Assembly (NCBI GenBank): GCA_036971615.1
Contig: JAYKKR010000012.1
Location: 248,001 to 312,000 of the forward strand
DNA from: Amyloporia xantha
Lineage: Eukaryota; Basidiomycota; Agaricomycetes; Polyporales; Adustoporiaceae
Reading direction: 5' to 3'
Length of the DNA stretch: 64,000 nt
Under the pieces are notes generated by a model. The model did no database searches and was not told the origin of the DNA. It saw only the letters and a list, made by a program, of their open reading frames with translations. Each line of letters starts with the position of its first letter. The first letter of the stretch is position 1. The position numbers and the translations under genes are program-made. Positions 11,721-21,925 of this stretch are shown here, piece by piece.

Positions 11721-14700
11721 TGCGTATCTATCGCTGAATGCTCAATACGACGGCTCTCTGTCGAATCGGCGATGCACGTGAGCCTGGTGCGGGGAAGTAA
11801 ACAGAGCCAAGCTCAGTGCAGTGCTTGGAACACGCGTTCTAGCGTCGTTCTGCTTTGCGACTTATCTCTGCACAGACCGACCAAGTCTACAGTCTTCAGC
11901 CTTCACATCTCGAAATTTCGCAATATAGCACCATGTCTCCACCCAAGGACAAGTCTCGTCCTGGCCGTTCGATCAGCCGTCTCGGGAACACGGTCCATTT
12001 CCTTAGAAACCGTCCGTCCCCGCCGTCTTCTGGCACGTCTGCGTCAGGCGCACCTGCTACAGCTACAGCACGATCAGCTCCCCAGCTGGGGACAGAACAG
12101 GACTCTATCCCTGAGAAACCCAAGTTGCTCGATCGCATTGCGGACAAATTGCACCTTCCGCGTCATGGTCATTCGTCGCCTCCGTCAAAGCCTACGAGCA
12201 ACAACGCATCCGCGTCGTCCCTCGAGCCAAGCACCGCAGGGCCCGAATCTACTTCTCATCCCGATCAGAGGGAATCTCTTCCCCGGGCTTCCGAGGTGCG
12301 ATCGGCCGCGCTTTCGTCGCTCTCGCTAGGACCTCAGGACAGTGGGACATCCGCATCATCTCATCGCGCGACCGTCGAGCACGATGCCGCAGATCATCCT
12401 AATCAGAGCGGATCTCCCTCTGGCATGCTCGAGGCGCGATCAGTGGCACCGGGTTCCTCGTCGATCTTGCTAGGACCTGCGCGCGGCGGTGCGTCCGCCC
12501 CATCCGATCAGCCGATCGTCGAGCACGGGGCCTCACAGCCCAACTCTACTCTCGATGCTCATGTCGACCAGAGCGATTCTTCCCCGGCCATTTCTGGTGT
12601 CGAGCCAGCTCCGCCTGATGATCTATTCGAATCACTTATCAACCCCGCATCCCCCAAGCATGGCGTGGCATGGGATTCCATCGCATCTAGTCTCGAAATC
12701 ATAGAAAAATTCTCAGATGCTTTACCTCCATTAAAGATGGCAGCTAGTGCTGCACTAGTTGTTGTCAATCGGGTTACTGTGAGTATGAGTTTAATTTATT
12801 ATTTAGTTCAACTGGTTGACTGTCATCTAACAGACGACCAAGGATGCCACTGCAAATTTTTCCCAGCTTTCTACCAAGCTTGTTGCATTGAATTCAGTTC
12901 TGGAGAACCCATATGAAAATCTTTCTCCCCATCTTAAATCAGCTCTGGACAAGTTGTCAAGGTAAGCAATATGGACTTTGTGTTAATGACAGCAACTTTG
13001 ATATTAACTATGAAACAGAAACATCAAGGACAAGATAGAAGATATTGATAAGAAGATGAAGCACTCACTAGTTAAGCGTGCATGGACTGCACCTAGTGAT
13101 GTGCAGGATATTGAACGAGACTTCCGTGGAATTGATAATGCACTGCAGGTCTTTGTGGTATGATTGTTTTCAGTTAATTGGAGCTATCAGCATGGCTGAC
13201 ATATAATAGATGGACATAACACTGGCAACACATCAGATTACCATGGAGACAAACAAGATTTCTACAAAGCATTTCAATTACAGTGAGTTAGGAAAGTCTT
13301 CTAGAATTGCATCTTAATAATCTTGCTTTCAGCCATTCTTGACAAACTTAGTCCTGTTGCTAAATCAGAAGCCAACCATGGTGGTCGTCCAAAATGTATG
13401 CCCCAGACAAGAGTGGCACTATTGGACCAGCTTCATGCATGGGCTTTAGATCCACAAGGACAACAAGTGTTTTGGCTTAATGGCATGGCTGGCACAGGAA
13501 AAACCACCATTACTGAGTCATTTGCCCACATGCTACTAGACATGAAACTACTTGGTGGTAGTTTCTTCTGTTCACGGGCCACAGAGGATCAGAGAGATGC
13601 AGAAAGAATTTTGCCATCTTTGGCATTCAGATTGGCCCACACTATTTCAGGCTTAGAAATGCCCTTGGTGCAAGCAATTCAAGATGATTCATCTGTTATC
13701 CATCTTCCACTTCAAGATCAATTCAAGGTCTTGCTTGCTGGCCCATTGGAAGCTGCATACACTAAGCCACCACTGCTTCCTATGGTTGTTATTGTGGATG
13801 CACTTGATGAATGTGCAAATCCTGATGCCACAAAGGTCTTTCTTGAAACCATTCTCACTCATATATCAACTCTTCCCATCAAGTTCTTCATATCCAGCAG
13901 ACCTGAATCTCAGATTCGATGGGCTTTTGATGCAGGATTATATTCACCCTCTGTCTTGTTGCTTCATGAGGTCAACAGTCAAATTATCCAAGATGATATC
14001 AGACATTATATGTCTACTGAACTGGACAAGATTCCCAAGCTCAGTGCATCATATAACAGTTGGCCCTCACAAGAAGTCCTCATTCTGGCTAAACATGCTG
14101 GCAATCTATTCATTTATGCATCTACACTATGCAAATACATTGCACAAAAACCTGGTCATGCTAAACAAAGGCTTCAAGATCTTGCTGCATTCACTTCCCA
14201 GGATGACATTCCTTCCATTGATGATGTTTATAATATTATTCTGGCTGCTGCCTTTCAAAATTTAAGGGAGAAGGAAAGAAATGACACTAGACAACTGCTT
14301 GGTTGCATTGTCTGTGGTTTTGAGCCATTGTCACTTCAGGATATTGCACAGGTGCTCCATATGGAAGAGGAAAATGTCACTGCAGCCCTAGAAGATCTTC
14401 ATTCAGTTATCCAAGTCCCATCAAACAATAGTGACCCTGTCAAGTTGTATCATGCTTCTTTTCCTGACTACCTTCTGGACCAAAAGCGATCAGGAAACAA
14501 GTTATGGACTGTTATTCCTGGCTCCACCCACCATGATCTTGCCAGAAACTGCATGCAGGTCATGACTTCACAGCTTTTTTTCAATGTCACAGAAGTAAAA
14601 GACTCCCATTACAGCAATAAAGAGCAGGAAAAACCCAGCAAGATAGCTGGACATTTGGCATACACATGTCAATACTGGATAGATCACTTTCTATTGTCAA

Positions 14701-15112
14701 ATCAATCTCCTGATGATCTTGGCATGGTACAAAAACTGCTGTGCAGCAAATTTCTCTACTGGCTGGAGGTCATGAGTGTTCTTGACAAGATGGCTCATGT
14801 GTCTGTTGCATTACAGAAGATGTACAATGTGAGTCATGGATTTTCAGGCATATGGTACACATGCTAAGACCAAATGAATAGAACTCACCACCATCATCTG
14901 AGTTACAAATATTGGGAAAATATTGTGCAGAATTCATTACAGCATTTCAAGAGCCACTCCATCTCAGTGCCTCTCATATCTATATCTCTGCCTTACCGTG
15001 GGTATCTCCAAACTCTTCAATTGCACATCACTTCCATCCACATTTTCCTTCAACGTTCAAGCACATCTGCTCAGGCCAAGTAAATGAACCAGTATTTCCT
15101 GTTTGGAGAGTG

Positions 15113-15628
15113 AATGCACACAAAGATTCGGTCAATTCTGTTGCATTCTCACCAGATGGAAAGCAAATTGTCTCTGGGTCTGATGACAACACAATCTGCA
15201 TATGGGATGCACAGACAGGCAGGCTAGTGTCTCAGCCACTGGAAGGGCACAAAGAGGCTGTCAGATCTGTTGCATTCTCACCAGATGGAAAGCACATTGT
15301 CTCTGGGTCTGGAGACAACACAATCTGTATATGGGATGCACACACAGGCAAGCTAGTGTCTCAGCCACTGGAAGGACACAAAGATGTTGTCCTCTCTGTT
15401 GCATTCTCACCAGATGGAAAGCACATTGTCTCTGGGTCTTTTGACAACACAATCTGCATATGGGATGCACAGACAGGCAAGCTAGTGTCTCAGCCACTGG
15501 AAGGGCACAAATATCAGGTCAATTCTGTTGCATTCTCACCAGATGGAAAGCACATTGTCTCTGGGTCTCATGACAACACAATCTGCATATGGGATGCACA
15601 CACAGGCAGGCTAGTGTCTCAGCCACTG
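15113..15628 (+). repeat. WD40 repeats 1-4 of the NLR
   Basis: Four 129-bp tandem units start at 15,113, 15,242, 15,371 and 15,500, each encoding 43 residues of the form (E)[16 protein letters not shown]...WDAxTGxLVSQPL. They are almost identical even at silent sites. Differences concentrate at the residues after GHK, the residue before SVAF, the residue after VSGS, and the Q/H and R/K near the end. Confidence 0.95.
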
Positions 15629-15978
15629 GTGTCACGAGTTGACATTGAGCGTTTCTTCCTTTCTATATACGGACGATTTTCTCCTTTTACTCATCGTTAT
15701 TTTCCCCTCTTATTCGAACAACCATTCTACTGTACACATCGCAAGCTCCTTGTTCATGGACATAGATGCGTCGACCACTACAGGTCACATGTTCCCTTCC
15801 TACGGACTCCGTCCCGCCTTCCCTTTACGGACGTTTACTTAAGCACGGTGCCGGCCGACCTCGGGCCCCGCCGGGCTCCGATCACGACATCACTTATGAC
15901 TCACGGCCTGCTTACTCAGGCTGCGCACAGACCACCTGCGCACGGACCATGTAGATAGCCTGCCCTGAACTCTTGTAG

Positions 15979-15986
15979 TATATAAG
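15979..15986 (+). promoter_or_regulatory. LTR TATA box
   Basis: TATATAAG in the 5' LTR. Transcription would start about 25-33 nt downstream, near 16,010, where the self-primer sequence begins. Confidence 0.6.
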
Positions 15987-16011
15987 TAGTACGCCTCTGC
16001 CTGGGGACTTC

Positions 16012-16022
16012 AGTTTCGACCT
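16012..16022 (+). other. Predicted self-primer sequence at the RNA 5' end
   Basis: AGTTTCGACCT is perfectly complementary over 11 nt to the sequence just behind the 5' LTR at 16,202-16,212. It lies where the element RNA should begin. In Tf1 and sushi-type elements the RNA 5' end folds back onto such a site to prime minus-strand synthesis. Confidence 0.7.
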
Positions 16023-16201
16023 CTTGTCCCTAGGTAAGCCAAGCTTGCCTGTACCTACTTACCTTTACTTACGTTTATTTATCTTGTCCCTAGCCTTAGA
16101 CTTGAGCATAGCTCGTCATCGCTTCGGTAAAGACCCCGTCGAACGCCCTCGGCCTTTTAGGTTTGTTCTTCCCCTGTCGCTTGACTCTAAGTCGCGACAT
16201 T

Positions 16202-16212
16202 AGGTCGAAACT
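16202..16212 (+). other. Primer-binding site (self-priming type)
   Basis: AGGTCGAAACT starts 3 nt after the LTR end. It does not begin with TGG as a tRNA-primed site normally would, and it pairs exactly with 16,012-16,022. Confidence 0.7.
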
Positions 16213-16573
16213 CCCCATCGCCGCCGGCGTTCACACTTTCCATTATCCCTTTCTATAGGTTGGGTGGTGCGCACCTTTACTATACTTCGATTACCGTTAC
16301 GATACAAAGTCGGGAACTCGGTGCTCGTGTCGCCATCCCCCGCACGTAGACACATCGCCACCTCGCAGTGGAACGAGCTTTCAGAGACTGCACTTCAGTG
16401 GGCGTCTCTTGTTGGGTTGACCAACGCGTGGTCTAGATTCCTGCAGCGAAATAATCAAAGGCTGTACTGGGTCCCACGTGAATTGCGAACCACTCGGGGT
16501 TCTCTTGGGCGCCGTAGACACGTAGTCAAACGGTCTTCTTTACGTACGCGCACCTCCCCTTCCTCCCTCCATC

Positions 16574-18151
16574 GTGGCAGAAGAACTCCACTGTCACGGA
16601 CTCGTTCACGCCTTCGACACCCAGGACCAAACCGACTGTTACTTCGAGGGAAACAACTGGTTCGACTGTCCCCGACAACCGTGTCCAAATCGAACCCCAC
16701 GCTCCATCACTGAACCCTCCCCGAATAATCGGTTTGTTCCCATCCGACGTGTCCAACACCCCGCAGGACCCAGGAGCGAGCACGCTTCACTCTCACGACA
16801 CACCACCCCCGCTCCCTCTCGACCTGCCACCCCTGGCTCATCTATTCCTCGACCTGGCGGCAGCGTTAGCCGCAGCCAAAGTCAAGAAGGAGGAGTCTCC
16901 CATCTCCCTACTCCCCCTGTCTCGCGAGCGAATCCACCTGCGGGAACCCAAAGAGGAGTCGCGCAGTCCGAGTCTACGCAGCCGACAGTCCCTGTCGTAT
17001 CTCAGCCCGTCACCTCCGCCCCGTCGTCGGCGCCGCGCGGCCGTCAAACCACCCGTCCTACCCCGCGTCACACGACCGTTTCGCAGCAACAACCACCGCC
17101 TCCGCCCTTACAGCAAACTACGACCTCCCCCGCGACGGTAATGGCTGTAGACAAAGGCATTGCGAAGCTTCTCCTTCCCCAACGCTACGATGGCGAGAGC
17201 GTTGTGGAATGTAAACGGTACCTCGCCCAACTCTCGGAGTATCTCGACTACAATACGGACCTAGCTTCCGTCAAGCTACAGGTCCAGGTCGCGATCAGTC
17301 TTCTTGACGGAAAAGCCCGCGAATGGGGCACTCCTTTCCTGGCGGACTACGTCGCTGGCCGCACCCCTTTCGCCACGCGTAAAGCCTTCACCGATGCCTT
17401 CACCGCCCGCTTCGGACATATCGACGACGCAGCCGCTGCACAAGTCGAGCTCACCAAAATCTGCGCTCGTAACTTGCGCGACTCGAGAACTGCCGCACAG
17501 TTCTCCGCTCAATTCAAGGGTCCGGCGGACCGTTCCGGCTACGGAAAGCTAGAACTCCGTGACAAGTACCTTAGCGGTATCCCCTCGCGCATCTACCGCA
17601 AAATTGAGCTCGAGCCCTTCGACGACTGGGTCAGTGCCGAGAAACGAGTCCTCGCCGTCGAACAGATCCTCGACATAAGCCGCGCGCGCCGTCCGGATCT
17701 CAATATGTTCGCTCGTGGTGGGGCTCGTACGTCACAAGGTCGCCAACAGACCGCCGCTTCTTCTTCTACTATCGCGGCTGTTGGCGATGGGAGGTTCAAC
17801 GGCTCCTGTTATGGTTGTGGGAAGCCGGGGTATCGTCGGAAGGACTGTCCATCCTGCAAGGACAAACCTTACACTCCGCGCCAGGGTGTGCGAGCTACGG
17901 TTGCTGCAAGCGCAGCAACGCCAAGCGCTCAGCCCGAACAGGCACAAGTTGTGCAGCAGACACCGGGAGATCTCTCGGCTATGTTAGCGTCTGTGTCTGC
18001 GTTGGCCAACGAGGTGAAGTCCATGCGGGAGGAACTGGGGCAGTATCGCGCGATGAAAGAGGAGCGTTTTGATCCGGTCCACGCTCGCTGCCGTGCGCGC
18101 TGGGCCCTCCTCGAATCGATTTTCTGTACTACAATCTGCAAATGTATATGA
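16574..18151 (+). CDS. Gag of the Ty3/gypsy element
   Basis: An open frame of about 525 codons. Its N-terminal third is Pro/Ser/Thr/Gln-rich, followed by a retrotransposon-gag-like domain from MAVDKGIAKLLLPQRYDGES (first in-frame ATG at 17,141) to about 17,700. A zinc knuckle then reads CYGCGKPGYRRKDC near 17,807-17,848. The frame opens at a GTG, so the true start is uncertain; it could be 17,141 or lie upstream through another frame. In the zinc knuckle the usual histidine (CX2CX4HX4C) is tyrosine (TAT). The frame overlaps pol and ends at 18,151 after a segment that looks out of frame. Gag forms the particle and packages element RNA. Confidence 0.85.
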   Translation: MAEELHCHGLVHAFDTQDQTDCYFEGNNWFDCPRQPCPNRTPRSITEPSPNNRFVPIRRVQHPAGPRSEHASLSRHTTPAPSRPATPGSSIPRPGGSVSRSQSQEGGVSHLPTPPVSRANPPAGTQRGVAQSESTQPTVPVVSQPVTSAPSSAPRGRQTTRPTPRHTTVSQQQPPPPPLQQTTTSPATVMAVDKGIAKLLLPQRYDGESVVECKRYLAQLSEYLDYNTDLASVKLQVQVAISLLDGKAREWGTPFLADYVAGRTPFATRKAFTDAFTARFGHIDDAAAAQVELTKICARNLRDSRTAAQFSAQFKGPADRSGYGKLELRDKYLSGIPSRIYRKIELEPFDDWVSAEKRVLAVEQILDISRARRPDLNMFARGGARTSQGRQQTAASSSTIAAVGDGRFNGSCYGCGKPGYRRKDCPSCKDKPYTPRQGVRATVAASAATPSAQPEQAQVVQQTPGDLSAMLASVSALANEVKSMREELGQYRAMKEERFDPVHARCRARWALLESIFCTTICKCI

Positions 18152-21100
18152 AATAGATCATGGTTCGCAGCATTTTCATATTCCAGTACGGATAATCGGC
18201 GAAAAACGGCAGAAAGACGTAATCGCCATGGTGGACAGCGGTGCCACCACGAAGTTTATTCACGAGCGGTTCGTAAAAGAGAACAACGTACGAACACGGA
18301 AGTTGGGGCGCCCCATTCCACTATATAACATCGACGGATCGCTCAACAAAAACGGAAGCATCACGGACGTAGCTGTGCTACAGATGCAGATAGGAGACCA
18401 TATCGAGAAGATGGTATTTACGGTAACAGACATCGGGCCTGAAGACGTCATAATCGGGCTCGATTGGCTTCGCGAGCATAATCCTAACATCGATTGGGAA
18501 AGTGGCTCGTTCCAATTAGATAGGTGTCCTGAAGCGTGTCAAGCCCGGCAGGTTGGCCAGACGGAACATGCAGCGTCTACGCGTGATACGGGGGACAGGC
18601 CCACGGCGCAGAGACGTTTGCGGAAAGCCAAATGGTCAACCAAGGGTAAGGTACGTAGTAAGGTATCGCCTGAGGAGGAATCAGAGTTGGATCCAACGGT
18701 CGAATGGAACGAAGACGACCTTCTTGAAGCCTGGGAGCGTGGTGTCAACCTCCCTGGTGCTCCACAACTGTATGTCGCAGCAGGACATACCTATTCACAA
18801 GTCCTTGCTGAAGAGGAGTACAAGAAGCGAGAGGTCAAAAGCGTCGAGGAAATGGTGCCGGAAAAGTTTCACGAGTTCTTGAAGGTCTTCTCCAAAGAAG
18901 CCTCGGAACGACTTCCAGAGCATAAGCCTTATGATCATGCTATAGAGCTGATTCCTGACGCAAAAACGTTCCATTCGAGGGTATACCCACTGTCGCACAA
19001 CGAACAAGGCGAGTTAGACAAGTTCCTTAAAGAACAGTTGGCCAAAGGATATATACGGGAATCGAAGTCGCCCATATCCTCTCCCTTCTTCTTCATCAAA
19101 AAGAAGGATGGATCACTTCGACCCGTACAGGACTACCGACGGCTTAATGAGATCACGGTCAAAAATCGTTACCCACTGCCCTTGATCTCGGAACTTGTCG
19201 ACAAACTCAAAGGCGCCTCGATCTTTACCAAGTTCGACATCCGATGGGGGTATAATAACGTACGGATCAAACTCGGAGACGAATGGAAGGCTGCGTTTGT
19301 AACTAATCGAGGGTTGTACGAACCATCGGTTATGTTCTTCGGTCTCACCAATTCTCCTGCGACCTTCCAAGCAATGATGAATGACATCTTTGGAGATCTC
19401 ATTGCAGAAGGAAAACTCACGGTCTACCTCGACGACATTCTCATCTTCTCCACGGATAAGCTGGAGCATGAGAAAGTTACCCGTGAAGTATTACGTCGCC
19501 TTCAGAAAAATGATCTCTTTCTGAAACCGGAGAAGTGCGAGTGGGACGTTTCTAAAACAGACTACTTAGGTATGATCGTAGGGAATGGTGAAGTGGCGAT
19601 GGATCCTGCAAAGATCCGCGGAGTCATGGAGTGGCCCACCCCTCGGAATGTTAAAGACATCCAGAAGTTCCGAGGGTTTGCCAACTTCTATCGTCGCTTC
19701 ATCAAGGATTTTGCAAAGATCACGCAACCCCTTGATCGTCTAACTGGGAACGTACCCTGGCAGTGGGGTGAGGAAGAGCAGTCTGCATTCGAGGAGCTGA
19801 AACGCTGCTTTAGCACCACACCTGTCTTAGCACTGTATGACCAAGACCGGGAAACGCGGCTAGAGGTAGATGCCTCTGGGTACGCAACCGGTGGCGTACT
19901 TTCGCAAAAGCAGGAGGATGGCAAGTGGCATCCGGTGGCTTACCGATCTCGGGGCATGGATTCTGCCCAACGTAATTACGAGATCTACGACAAGGAGATG
20001 TTAGCGATAATTGAAGCTTTGGAGGACTGGCGTCACTACCTCGAGGGTTGTCCTAACACGTTCGAGATCCTTTCGGATCATAAGAACCTCGAGTATTGGC
20101 GCACGGCTCAGCATCTCACGCGACGACAAGCGAGATGGGCTCTGTATCTGTCCCGCTTCGATTTCATTATCACTCACAAGTCGGGCAAGTCGAATGGAAA
20201 GGCTGACGCCTTGTCTCGTCGCCCGGACCTCCAGGTTGGAGATGACGATGACAACGTGGATCAGATTGTCCTAAAGCCGGAACAGTTCCGCATTTCCTCC
20301 ACGCAGCGTGGGCATGCAGCAGTCGTGGCAGATCGATCGCTGCTGAAGCGCATTCGAGAATGTTCGGACAAGGACCGGGAGGTGGCGGAGGCCTTGGAAA
20401 AGATTCAGAATCTAGGCCCGCCCCGCCTGCAGCGTGACTTCACAGAGTGGAATGCCGAGCAAGGACTTCTGCTATTTCGAGGATGCGTCTATGTCCCAAA
20501 AAATGCAGAACTTCGGCGTGATATCGTCAAAATCCACCACGATACGCCTGCAGCTGGTCACCCTGGTCGGGCCAAGACCCTCGAGTTAGTATCACGAAAC
20601 TATTGGTGGCCGGGAATGTCCAAGTTCGTCAACGAGTACGTAAGCACCTGCGACACATGCAACCGTACCAAGACATTCCCCGCTAAACCACAGGGACCGC
20701 TCAAGCCGAATGAGATTCCGGAGCGTCCTTGGCAGGTTATCACCACTGATATGATCGTGGGTCTTCCGAAGTCCGATGGGTTCGATTCAATCCTGGTCAC
20801 GGCAGATCGCTTCACCAAGATGGTACACTTCTCGGCATGTCATGAGACTCTGACTGCCGAAGGTGCCGCGGAACTTTATATACGCGATGTCTTTTCACAT
20901 CATGGGGCCCCGGCCAAGGTCATATCAGACCGAGGTCCCCAATTCGCGTCAAAGTATCTACATGCGATCTACAAAGGGATGAATATCGAACCAGCCATGT
21001 CGACTGCCTTTCACCCTCAGACAGACGGGCAGACGGAGCGGTGGAATCAGGAGGTCGAGCAGTACCTTAGGGCTTATGTCAGCCATCGCCAGGATGATTG

Positions 21101-21914
21101 GGCGAAACAGTTGCCTTTTGCAGAGTTTGCACTGAACAATCGAGTTCACTCTGCAACTGGCTATTCCCCTTTCTTCTTGAACCAGGCGTATAACCCCGAT
21201 CTCCAAATCCGCTTGAACCCCATGTCGACGGTGCCCGCTGCCGAAGAAAGGTTAAAATTGTTGCAGGAAGTACGGGACGACGCGCGCGCTGCGCTCGAGC
21301 TGTCTGCTGAGCGTATGAAAACGTACTACGATAGGCATGTGCAGGAGGCACCGGTGTTCGAACCTGGTGACAAGGTGTGGCTGGATGCTCGTAATCTGAA
21401 GCTGAAACAGCCGAGCAAAAAGCTAAGTCCCAAACGCCTTGGTCCCTTCCCTGTCACACGGAAGGTCGGTGATTTAGACTATGAACTGAAGTTACCCAAA
21501 TCGGTGCCAGTTCATCCGGTCTTCCACGTCTCCTTGCTCAGCAAGCATACGCGTAGTGAAATCCCAGGTCGAAAACCGGACGAACCGCCACCTATAGAGG
21601 TCGAAGGCGAAGACGAGTACGAAGTTGAGCGAATCAAAGATTCACGTATATTCCGACGCCAGCTTCAGTATCTCGTCAAATGGAAAGGATACGATGAGTC
21701 CCATACGTCTTGGGAACCAGCGCGTAACGTAGCAAACGCAAAGGAACTCATCGAGATTTTCCATCGTAGACACCCTAGTGCGCCTCGTCGACTCAGTGCC
21801 ACTGTCTTTGCTGGCTTGCAGTTTCGTCCACTTCCTGAAGCAATGACCGAAGCACGTTGCCGGTCTGGTTGGGAGATGGGGAAAGGAAGCGCGCATGAGG
21901 TCATGCGGCGTTAG
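18057..21914 (+). CDS. Pol polyprotein (PR-RT-RH-IN-chromodomain)
   Basis: The frame opens after a TGA at 18,054-18,056 and overlaps gag in the +1 (or -2) frame. Numbered from codon 18,069: aspartic protease DSGATTKF at about 57; reverse transcriptase with FTKFDIRWGYNN and YLDD at 453-456; and RNase H with LEVDASG, YDKEMLAIIEAL, LSDHKNL and GKADALSR. Integrase follows with HHCC (HHDTPAAGH...CDTC) and D-D-E (TTDMIVG, ISDRGPQF, TDGQTERWNQE). Then come a GPY/F-like module (LGPFPV) and a chromodomain (YEVERI...YLVKWKGYDESHTSWEP). The TAG stop is immediately followed by the polypurine tract. The chromodomain is known in chromoviruses to guide integration to marked chromatin. Confidence 0.95.
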   Translation, partial: KRSVLIRSTLAAVRAGPSSNRFSVLQSANVYEIDHGSQHFHIPVRIIGEKRQKDVIAMVDSGATTKFIHERFVKENNVRTRKLGRPIPLYNIDGSLNKNGSITDVAVLQMQIGDHIEKMVFTVTDIGPEDVIIGLDWLREHNPNIDWESGSFQLDRCPEACQARQVGQTEHAASTRDTGDRPTAQRRLRKAKWSTKGKVRSKVSPEEESELDPTVEWNEDDLLEAWERGVNLPGAPQLYVAAGHTYSQVLAEEEYKKREVKSVEEMVPEKFHEFLKVFSKEASERLPEHKPYDHAIELIPDAKTFHSRVYPLSHNEQGELDKFLKEQLAKGYIRESKSPISSPFFFIKKKDGSLRPVQDYRRLNEITVKNRYPLPLISELVDKLKGASIFTKFDIRWGYNNVRIKLGDEWKAAFVTNRGLYEPSVMFFGLTNSPATFQAMMNDIFGDLIAEGKLTVYLDDILIFSTDKLEHEKVTREVLRRLQKNDLFLKPEKCEWDVSKTDYLGMIVGNGEVAMDPAKIRGVMEWPTPRNVKDIQKFRGFANFYRRFIKDFAKITQPLDRLTGNVPWQWGEEEQSAFEELKRCFSTTPVLALYDQDRETRLEVDASGYATGGVLSQKQEDGKWHPVAYRSRGMDSAQRNYEIYDKEMLAIIEALEDWRHYLEGCPNTFEILSDHKNLEYWRTAQHLTRRQARWALYLSRFDFIITHKSGKSNGKADALSRRPDLQVGDDDDNVDQIVLKPEQFRISSTQRGHAAVVADRSLLKRIRECSDKDREVAEALEKIQNLGPPRLQRDFTEWNAEQGLLLFRGCVYVPKNAELRRDIVKIHHDTPAAGHPGRAKTLELVSRNYWWPGMSKFVNEYVSTCDTCNRTKTFPAKPQGPLKPNEIPERPWQVITTDMIVGLPKSDGFDSILVTADRFTKMVHFSACHETLTAEGAAELYIRDVFSHHGAPAKVISDRGPQFASKYLHAIYKGMNIEPAMSTAFHPQTDGQTERWNQEVEQYLRAYVSHRQDDWAKQLPFAEFALNNRVHSATGYSPFFLNQAYNPDLQIRLNPMSTVPAAEERLKLLQEVRDDARAALELSAERMKTYYDRHVQEAPVFEPGDKVWLDARNLKLKQPSKKLSPKRLGPFPVTRKVGDLDYELKLPKSVPVHPVFHVSLLSKHTRSEIPGRKPDEPPPIEVEGEDEYEVERIKDSRIFRRQLQYLVKWKGYDESHTSWEPARNVANAKELIEIFHRRHPSAPRRLSATVFAGLQFRPLPEAMTEARCRSGWEMGKGSAHEVMRR

Positions 21915-21922
21915 GAGGGGGG
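21913..21922 (+). other. Polypurine tract
   Basis: AGGAGGGGGG directly overlaps the end of pol and lies 3 nt before the 3' LTR, the usual place for plus-strand priming. Confidence 0.9.
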
Positions 21923-21925
21923 TAC

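Larger units (their letters stand above)
15630..16199 (+). repeat. 5' LTR
   Basis: 570 bp, TGT...ACA ends, the same by eye as the 3' LTR. It carries a TATA-like sequence at 15,979-15,986. The 119-codon open frame across it is repeated in the 3' LTR and is not taken as a gene. Confidence 0.95.

Noticed and set aside
15639..15958. Open frames inside the LTRs (also at 21,935-22,254)
   Set aside because: The same frames occur in both LTRs; they are part of LTR DNA with no known protein, and the upstream one simply reads on from the NLR.
16734..17141. Second open frame within the gag N-terminal region
   Set aside because: Pro/Arg-rich reading of the same low-complexity DNA; the gag frame continues into the conserved domain. 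A role for this frame in the true gag start cannot be excluded.
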